This document shows positions 57,706 to 64,000 of a DNA stretch of 64,000 nt, one piece after another. Made by a program: the position numbers and the translations under genes. Below the pieces are notes generated by a model. The model made no database searches. It was not told where the DNA came from and was given only the letters and a program-made list of their open reading frames with translations. Origin of the DNA: Ophioderma brevispina (lineage: Eukaryota > Echinodermata > Ophiuroidea > Amphilepidida > Ophiodermatidae); contig JAMKCH010005374.1 in assembly GCA_023653785.1 (NCBI GenBank), positions 1 through 64,000 of the forward strand. Direction: 5' to 3'. Position 1 is the first letter of the stretch. Each line of letters starts with the position of its first letter.

Positions 57706-58125
57706 GCTTTTGTGCAATTTTGGCCCGATAATATGGTCCTGGGTAATATGCTCCAGGACCATTTTGGTCCACGATTACAAATAATCTCAGTTTTGAGAAA
57801 TATTCTAAGTAAAATTTGAATGCACGCTCCAGGAGCATATACCAAATATGATTCTGGAGCAGTATTTGACAGAATATTTCTCCCCGTTATATGATCCTGG
57901 AGCATTGTGTATTCAAATATGTTCCTGGAGCATTGTGCATTCAAACATGCTCCTGGAACATTGTGCATTAAAATATGCTCCAGGATCATATGCTCGTGGA
58001 GCATATTTGACTTAGAATATTTTTCCAGATTATATATTATGCTCCAGGAACATATGCTCCAGGACCACATGATCCTGGACCATATTGTCCAGGGCCATAT
58101 TATCGAGCCAAAATTGCACAAAAGC
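57706..58125. mobile_element. ~420-bp palindromic foldback element
   Basis: Ends are ~33-bp inverted repeats: GCTTTTGTGCAATTTTGGCC..GATAATATGG on the left and CCATATTATCGAGCC..AAAATTGCACAAAAGC on the right. The interior repeats palindromic words built on GCTCCAGGA(A/C/T)CATATG in both orientations about a dozen times. Flanking CGGCGTGTTTTG (57695-57706) and CGGCACGTTTTG (58125-58136) differ at two bases and may be a worn target duplication. Open frames of 149 and 76 codons here reflect the repeat, not genes. Confidence 0.78.
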
Positions 58126-59580
58126 GGCACGTTTTGATGTTATGCGAAATGTTTGTATCACACTGTTCGCTGCCCCATATACTGTGCTTGTCCGTTTACA
58201 GACAAAATACAAAATTACGAATTTCTTCAAGACCAGATCGAATTTGCACGCAAGATCAAGAATCATGGAATAGGCATACATAGTATGAGCGTACACAGAT
58301 CGAATCTGTGTCAGTGTGATATAACCCTCTGACACAGACGATAGATAATTGCATTGGGTTTAAAGCATGTTACATACAAAATTACATACCTGATTTTACC
58401 TGGTTGATGGACTTATTTCCCTTCTTCAAAGTAGTGTCATTATTACCAATCACGTAGACACAATTGTTAACTTCCAAAACATCACGAAGATTTCACAAAT
58501 TGAAAGCTCGTAATTGAAAAAAAGAAAGAAAACTGGTTCGTTTCACTACACAGAGTCTGAATGTTTGTTGATAAACATGCTTTAACACAAATGACCCGAG
58601 GTCATTTTAACATTCTCTGCATTGGGAATATGCGCCCCACCCCCACTTAACCTTCATCAAATGGTGAAATATAGGAAGTGTTGTTACCATCTGAAAAGGG
58701 CCCGTAATTTGAAAATGGTTAATATAAAGCCCCGAGTTTTCCGCATTGCGGAATCCGCGGAAAATTGCGGAATTTGATGTGTTGAAACGCGGGAAAATGC
58801 AATTTGGATGAGAGAGAAAAAATGTAAAAAAATGTAAAAATTACTTCACTTTCCTTAAGTAAACTACTAAGAATAATAACAACTGGGATTATTATAACAA
58901 AATGAGGCAATGTTGTACCCATGCCCTGACCCCTTATCGTCTCCAAATCCCGCCTGGATTAGAATTCTGATAGACCCTCAGAAAGTAATATCAAAGAAGA
59001 TTGCTACACAACGTTGCATCGCGATCGTCTTTGACTGTATATTGCGATCACGATGACCCGACTCCATCATTGCTTCGGAAAATGCGCAATGTTCTGCAAA
59101 AATGTTACTTTGCGCAGCGTAGTCTCACGCTTAAGTACAAAATAGATCGTTGCGATTTTCCCCCAAGACGTAAATAACACGATGTACGGTGAAATGAAAC
59201 TGATCACTCGGGATCGTATTACTCAGGTATCACGCCCCGGATTTTGTAATTAACAATTGAAATTATGTCTTTACAGATAGTGCCGCATGTTAAGGTCTTC
59301 ACCTAGTAAAAAGCTTTGTACGGTAAGCATGATTTATGTACTGCAAATTTAGCCGGGTCATAGATCGCGCTTTTTCAAGGTTACTGTTTAGTTTATGTAG
59401 GAGTTAGAAAGTCGCCGCCAGAATGTTCAAGGCAATAGCGAAAATGCGTAAACTTTGCCATTTTCGGAAATTTACAAGGCGGAAAAAAGCGGAATTCGCC
59501 ATTTTAAAGGGGAGGGGGAACTTCGGGGTCTTTAGGTTAATAGCCATCATATTTTCTTATTTTCAATTTAAAAATGATTG

Positions 59581-59917
59581 TTAATAATAGATTTATAAGT
59601 AAGAATTATTTTTTATTCTGCGTAGAGTTTGATGAAGCAGCCATTTTGTTAGAGCCATTGATTTACACGAGCTTCACTGGTCTGTGCGAGTATCCCGATA
59701 TGCCTTGGAAATATCCTCGCGAAACTTGTGCGAAGTGCTATCCGTATGTTGGTAACGGAACATGATGAATTTTGGGATATGTGCAATCATGAAAACTGGA
59801 TTAGTCTCCCTTGTGTAAAAATGAGTTTGACATGACCTTATACGTCACTTGATATTATTGATACACGTGAAGTTTGACAACATCGCCGGGTGGACAAAAT
59901 ATGTTCGTAAAATCCAC
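59581..59917 (+). repeat. 337-bp direct duplication, copy 1
   Basis: Identical to 60281-60616 except for one A in an A run (CATGAAAACTGG versus CATGAAACTGG). It begins TTAATAATAGATTTATAAG and ends GTTCGTAAAATCCAC. Right after its last base comes a 20-A run and the minisatellite, while copy 2 continues into unique sequence. Identity this high amid heavily diverged repeats means a very recent event or an assembly duplication. Confidence 0.92.
59626..59765 (+). CDS. candidate exon, copy 1, unidentified
   Basis: A strong acceptor (ATTATTTTTTATTCTGCGTAG) precedes a frame in which two bases complete a codon. It reads FDEAAILLEPLIYTSFTGL, then CEYPDMPWKYPRETCAKCYP, and stops at tandem TGATGA. CTATCC followed by GTATGT is a possible donor that would end the exon after the last Cys-Tyr-Pro. 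GC is higher than the flanks. Three Cys in ~20 residues suggest a disulphide or metal site. No family is recognised. It lies inside the TIR element, so it may be a captured host exon. Confidence 0.42.
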
Positions 59918-60280
59918 AAAAAAAAAAAAAAAAAAAAGTCTTTCCGTAAAATGATGCGATGTTTTTCGTTGCATCTGGGTCGTCTTCGTGGAAAATGACG
60001 CGATGCGTTTCGTTGCATCTGGGCCGTCTTCCGGGAAAATGACGCGATGCGTTTCGTTGCATCTGGGCCGTCTTCCGCGAAAATGACGCGATGCGTTTCC
60101 TTGCATCTGGGCCGTTATTGACTTTACGCTACTAATTCCTGTGCCGGGAAAAATGGCCGAGATGCAATGAAACGCAAGCTTTGGCTCTCTTTGCATCTGG
60201 GCCGTTAAAAATAAAAATAGATTGCCTTTCCTTGCATTTGGGCCGTCGGCCGGCAAAACGACCCGGTCCGGGTTAGGGTT
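59918..60280 (-). repeat. A20 run plus GC-rich ~51-bp minisatellite between the duplicates
   Basis: Begins with a 20-A run (59918-59937), then four to five units of ACGCGATGCGTTTCGTTGCA..CTGGGCCGTCTTCC..GGAAAATG. It ends GGCAAAACGACCCGGTCC..GGGTTAGGGTT. The minus-strand version, starting AACCCTAACCCGGACCGGG, is homologous to 62922-63858. It lies exactly between the two 337-bp copies. The 133-codon minus-strand frame is repeat read-through. Confidence 0.8.
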
Positions 60281-60616
60281 TTAATAATAGATTTATAAGT
60301 AAGAATTATTTTTTATTCTGCGTAGAGTTTGATGAAGCAGCCATTTTGTTAGAGCCATTGATTTACACGAGCTTCACTGGTCTGTGCGAGTATCCCGATA
60401 TGCCTTGGAAATATCCTCGCGAAACTTGTGCGAAGTGCTATCCGTATGTTGGTAACGGAACATGATGAATTTTGGGATATGTGCAATCATGAAACTGGAT
60501 TAGTCTCCCTTGTGTAAAAATGAGTTTGACATGACCTTATACGTCACTTGATATTATTGATACACGTGAAGTTTGACAACATCGCCGGGTGGACAAAATA
60601 TGTTCGTAAAATCCAC
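60281..60616 (+). repeat. 337-bp direct duplication, copy 2
   Basis: One base shorter than copy 1 (59581-59917), otherwise identical, at an offset of exactly 700 bp at the start. The sequence continues naturally (CCACGAAAATTTTGCCG), so this copy probably keeps the original right flank, while copy 1 keeps the original left flank. Confidence 0.92.
60326..60465 (+). CDS. candidate exon, copy 2, unidentified
   Basis: The same acceptor, reading frame, Cys-rich peptide and tandem stop codons as copy 1 at 59626-59765, with no nucleotide difference inside the exon. Evidence and doubts are the same. Only one of the two may be real if the duplication is an assembly artefact. Confidence 0.4.
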
Positions 60617-60857
60617 GAAAATTTTGCCGTTTATGGAGATTTACATCAACATTGGTATGTGTAATTAGTTTCATGAACATGTCAACCATGCATTTGGGGC
60701 ATAAAACGAATGAAACCCTGAATTTGAAAGGGTTTTAGAGCACGATAAAATGTGTAAATAAGGAAAAGTAAACGCGCTTTAAATGCAATGCAATTACCTA
60801 TCGTCTGTGGTAGAGGATTAACACTCTACCACAGATTCAATCTGTGTAGTATGAGCG

Positions 60858-61615
60858 AATGTTGGCTTGCCACCTTGCCTTGCGATAATTAATTGCACCA
60901 CAGTTCCTAGTCCGAGGTTGCTCTGACTAGACACTACGTATTGGGTTGTGGTCGTGTACTAGGTCAGAGCATAAGTATATAGCTATTTACAGGGTCCATC
61001 ACACATTTTTAAAACTGGCATTTACTCACCTTGACTTACAAATCCATACTAAATGTCACTGATTCTTATTTATAAAGGATGTGCAGTTTATGTCCGTGTA
61101 CTTAACGAGGATGTTTGGCGTCAATAACTGGCGCAAAATGAAATTGAAGGCACTGAAGTATACTAAAATTTGCCTTTATTACAATTCCACATCGAAAACT
61201 TGTAGAAAACTGTTTTATAATACCTCAGTATTGCTTTTTGTCCTAATAATTATATATTCATGATAATAACACCAAGGGAATCGGAATATACCAATAGGAG
61301 GTCGGTAAGTGAAGTATTTTAAAACTTTTTTCCCGACAGGTTTTTGCGTCGGAAAAACCCCGCGATATCTATATACTTAGTCTCATAGTCATAGCCCTGG
61401 GCTTCGCCCTAGTACAGGGAACCTTTACATCGTTTTTTTACATTGGTGGTCGCCGGTCGGCACGACGTAAAGGCCAATAAGCATTGAAAAGCCGTAGCAA
61501 TCAGCCACTGTATAAAGGTATAGACTCATTGACTGGTCGACGCAGTGCTGCGTCCGAAGTCAATTAAACTAAGAAAAATAAACTAGATGGCCGCCAGTAT
61601 TTATCATGCAGACTG
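60858..61615. other. no supported gene
   Basis: AT-rich spacer to the right of the MULE-like element. A 60-codon frame at 61081-61263 lacks context. No RNA gene is seen. Confidence 0.4.
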
Positions 61616-61618
61616 ACT

Positions 61619-61740
61619 AGGGTTGCCAGAAAATTCCCAGGAATTTTCAGAGCGGAAATTCCATGGAATTTTGGGAATTACAGGAATTTATGGGAATTTT
61701 GAAATTTTCGGAATTTTTCAAAACAAGGCCTGCTTTCAAA
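61619..61740 (+). mobile_element. hAT-family terminus (same family as 18374-19857)
   Basis: Starts TAGGGTTGCCAGAAAATTCC and continues through GAGCGGAAATTCCATGGAAT, TTTTGGGAATTACAGG and AATTTATGGGAATTTT to TTTTTCAAAACAAGGC. Its reverse complement matches the right end of the element at 18374-19857 word for word in long stretches. The inverted partner may be the CCCAAAATTCCC-rich sequence at 63960-64000, cut by the window edge. Confidence 0.65.
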
Positions 61741-62921
61741 AAATAAGGGATTGTCAGATTAGGATATGACTCTGTACAGCTGAAATGCTTCAGAATAATT
61801 TAAACAAGCAAAAACAAGTTGTTTGAACAATGAGAAATGGAATGACCACAGACTCTTTCAAAAAACAATACCTGGTTTGGGTTATGTCTTTTCTATTCGT
61901 GTATCACTCACTGGTCTTGTATTCTGTAAACCACTCAACTTGAGTTTAGCTTAGATTGGAAAGAACTATCTTCAAAAGCAAACATTCAACTTTTAAAAAT
62001 AAATGGTTTGATCTTTCTGCACATGCATGGATAATTTAAATGGACATTCAGCCAAATTTCCGAGTATGTTGAGAAATCCAAAGTTCCACGCAATGTTGTG
62101 TAGTCTGCAAGAATTGCAAAGACCATAGGTATTACTCTGGTCGTATGTTGTGTATCTGTGTGTGTGTCTGGAGGTCAAAAATGTTAAAACCCAGGCTTAA
62201 AATGGCGAATTGAGTTTAGTAAGGGCACGAATGATGTAATCTTGGTGGAAAGGAGGGGCGTGGAGTTTGGAGGTGACATGTTAAGTCGACCTCCGGTGAC
62301 CTCGTGTGACCTTGGCTGGTCAAAATGACTAGCCTTAATGAATTGCATGCGAATAAAGAGTCCGTAGGGGCTTACGATGATGGAAATGGTGGAAAGGAGG
62401 GGCGGGGCGGGGTGACTGTGTTGGAAGACCTCATGGGACCTTCATGACCTCATCGACGGCAGACGACACTCCGGTCCGGGACCGCAATGTATTTTTTTAG
62501 TTGGTAGCCCATTTTGGCTTGATTTTATGTGCATATTATCAACCCAGCATGCCTAAGTTATGGCTTAGCAAAGAGGTGCATGCACTCTTGGAAAAGTCTA
62601 TTCAATGTCAATATATCTTGTCCGAGGGATGCTTAATAAAAAACTATTCAAAACTGTCAAGAGTCAAATGCAAATTAAGTCCCCAACCCCAACTGTATAA
62701 AATGTTTATTGTTTTTGTCCAACAGAAACAAGAACTTGACATAATGTTTGGGTAGTTGAACTTGGGAATTCGCATAGACCACAGCGATTTTGGCTAGTTT
62801 CTATTGAGTGTCCTTTGGACTAGATCTAGATACCTATGGTTTCTGTAAAAATCTGAAATAATATTACTTTAAACTAAAAGCCTTTCTTATTTGGTTGTAC
62901 ATACATGCATGTCATATTCTT
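61741..62921. other. no supported gene
   Basis: Between the hAT end and the GC-rich minisatellite. GGTGGAAAGGAGGGGCG occurs twice (62243 and 62389), each followed by clustered GACCT words (62286-62325 and 62425-62455). This is a ~145-bp imperfect direct repeat. The 84-codon plus-strand frame at 62501-62755 has no context. Confidence 0.4.
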
Positions 62922-63858
62922 AACCCTAACCCGGACCGGGTCGTTTGCCGACCGACGGCCCCAATGCACTGAGGTGAAAGCTTCTTTTTAATTTTTAAAG
63001 GCCCAGATCAAGAAGAACATTGTTGTGTTTCATTGCATCTCGGCCGTTTTCCCGCACAGAAATAGTACGTAATGTCATAACGGCCTCATATGCAACGAAG
63101 ACATCGCGTCATTTTCCCGGACAACGCCAGATGCAACGAGGAACTCGCGCCATTTTCCCGAAACGGCCCCATGGCACCCCCCCCGAGGGCATCGCGCCAT
63201 TTTCCGGAAGAAACGTCCCAGATGCAACGAGGACCATCGCGTGCGAATGCACTGAGAACATGTATAATAAATAAATAAATAATGGAAGCGTACTGCACCC
63301 TGATCTGCATGAACTTTGTATTATATTTCGCCAGTCGTGAGTGGCGCAATTACGCTACGTCATAGTCGGGCTTGGCGCTATTACGCTACGTCCACACCCC
63401 ACCCTTCCCGTTTAGCGTCAGAAGCGTTTATGCAGAATTAAAAGTAGCTTATCGAAAATGGTGGCGCTATCACCATCGATTCAAAATTGGCTATGGGCAT
63501 TTGTACACAGTTCACCCGCCTGATGAAAACATGCGCCTTCTGCGGGCAAAACCGTCCGAAATGCAGTGAAAAGCATCGCATCATTTCCCGGGCATGACGT
63601 CCCAGGTGCAACGAGGAACAATCGCTTCATTTCCGGGAAGACGGCCCCGTGCACCCGAGGATCATCTCGTCATTTTCCGTAGAACGGCCCAATGCAATGG
63701 ACCATCGCGTCATTTCCGGTAAGATGCCAGATGCAATGAGGGTCAATGCGAGTCATTTGCGCGACAAAAAATAGTTGTTGACGCCGACTGAACGAGAAAG
63801 CATTTTCCGACCGGTACCACGTTTTCGTTGCCTCTCATTGCATCTCGCCGCGTTAGGG
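62922..63858 (+). repeat. GC-rich minisatellite element, inverted relative to 59.9-60.3 kb
   Basis: Starts AACCCTAACCCGGACCGGG and CGTTTGCCG, then repeats GATGCAACGAGGA..CATCGCGTCATTTTCCCGG..ACGGCCC-type units of ~45-51 bp. It ends near GCCGCGTTAGGGTAATT. It is thus capped by telomere-like words in opposite orientation. A non-repetitive insert at about 63255-63545 holds two GCGC(A/T)ATTACGCTACGTC copies. Frames on both strands are read-through. Confidence 0.7.
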
Positions 63859-63944
63859 TAATTAGCCACAAAACAGTTACAAAGGCCCTAGTATGTTGTT
63901 TTATCTTTTTTCTGGGGATGAAATATTTTAAAAATGTTTTGAAA

Positions 63945-64000
63945 CTTAAATTAATGCCAAAATTGAAAAATTCCCAAAATTCCCAATATTCCGGGCCCTT
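63945..64000 (-). mobile_element. partial hAT-family terminus at the window edge
   Basis: AAAAATTCCCAAAATTCCC followed by AATATTCCGGG is the AATTCCC-rich motif string seen inside the ends of the other two copies, in minus orientation. The diagnostic GGCAACCCT end would lie beyond the window. If confirmed, 61619 to about 64.0 kb would be one ~2.4-kb element containing the minisatellite. Confidence 0.4.

Larger units (their letters stand above)
58292..60847. mobile_element. ~2.56-kb TIR transposon with 10-bp target duplication
   Basis: Perfect direct repeats AGTATGAGCG (58282-58291 and 60848-60857) flank the element. Its ends are ~75-85 bp inverted repeats (58292-58375 and 60765-60847), sharing ACACAGAT(C/T)GAATCTGTG, an internal hairpin (CTCTACCACAGA-type arms), CACAGACGATAG, TAATTGCATTG and TTTAAAGC. 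A 9-11 bp duplication with long TIRs is typical of Mutator-like elements, so I infer a non-autonomous MULE. Inside lie a CGGAA-rich inverted pair (58725-58800 and 59455-59530), the exon-like duplication and a minisatellite. No transposase is seen. Confidence 0.72.

Noticed and set aside
57681..58130. 149-codon minus-strand ORF rich in LEH/ILE repeats
   Set aside because: It is a translation of the palindromic foldback repeats.
59855..60256. 133-codon minus-strand ORF
   Set aside because: It is read-through of the GC-rich minisatellite, with the unit repeated in different frames.

Overview
This is a gene-poor, repeat-rich piece of animal nuclear DNA, not a microbial or viral genome. It is AT-rich, has no operon-like coding, and no long open frame encodes a recognisable complete protein. 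The few coding signals are short exon-like blocks with GT-AG borders. DNA-transposon remnants, several satellite families and one tRNA-derived SINE fill much of the rest. Satellites built around GGGTCAAAGGTCA-type words, MITEs with C/G-run ends and degenerate TTAGGG tracts suggest a marine invertebrate, perhaps an echinoderm or other deuterostome. That placement is an impression, not a demonstration. Repeat copies differ from one another largely by single-base indels, so residual long-read error may break reading frames.

Layout. 0-12.9 kb: mostly diverged satellite families with ~115-150 bp, ~150-200 bp, ~220 bp and ~290 bp units. Three of them carry direct or inverted AGGTCA hexamers that match nuclear-receptor response elements. 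13.1-17.9 kb: a tandem duplication of a ~2.2-2.4 kb 'head plus ~375 bp satellite' module, with an inverted copy at 22.1-23.0 kb. 18.37-19.86 kb: a hAT-like element with an 8-bp target duplication. 21.5-36.7 kb: sparse minus-strand exon candidates (21.6, 26.2, 30.9-31.1 and 34.6 kb, plus a tandem series at 35.0-36.7 kb), with MITEs inserted among them. 36.9-39.7 kb: a PIF/Harbinger-like element with TTA target duplications, a 149-codon ORF and a poly(A) signal. 41.7-43.1 kb: an inverted-arm element. 44.7-45.2 kb: a SINE next to a minus-strand terminal-exon candidate. 47.6-51.1 kb: a ~97-copy, 36-bp coding-phase minisatellite with a ~0.7-0.77 kb higher-order period. 52.6 and 54.6 kb: two minus-strand exon candidates whose phases match. 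55.8-56.0 kb: interstitial telomere-like repeats. 57.1-60.85 kb: two foldback elements and a ~2.56 kb element with ~80-bp TIRs and a perfect 10-bp target duplication. That element contains a near-identical 337-bp duplication carrying an exon-like ORF, split by a GC-rich minisatellite. 61.6-64 kb: another hAT-family end and a second, inverted copy of the GC-rich minisatellite.

How it fits together. The minus-strand exon candidates at 54.7, 52.6, 36.7-34.6 and 31.0 kb could belong to one or more large-intron genes, with the transposons sitting in introns. The exon at 45.0-45.2 kb ends in a stop and AATAAA, so at least two transcription units would be needed. None of the encoded peptides could be assigned to a family with confidence. 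The most unusual structures are the hierarchical GQQMNMPPGTAS-type array, the satellites loaded with nuclear-receptor-like half sites, and the 58.3-60.85 kb TIR element with its internal exon duplication.
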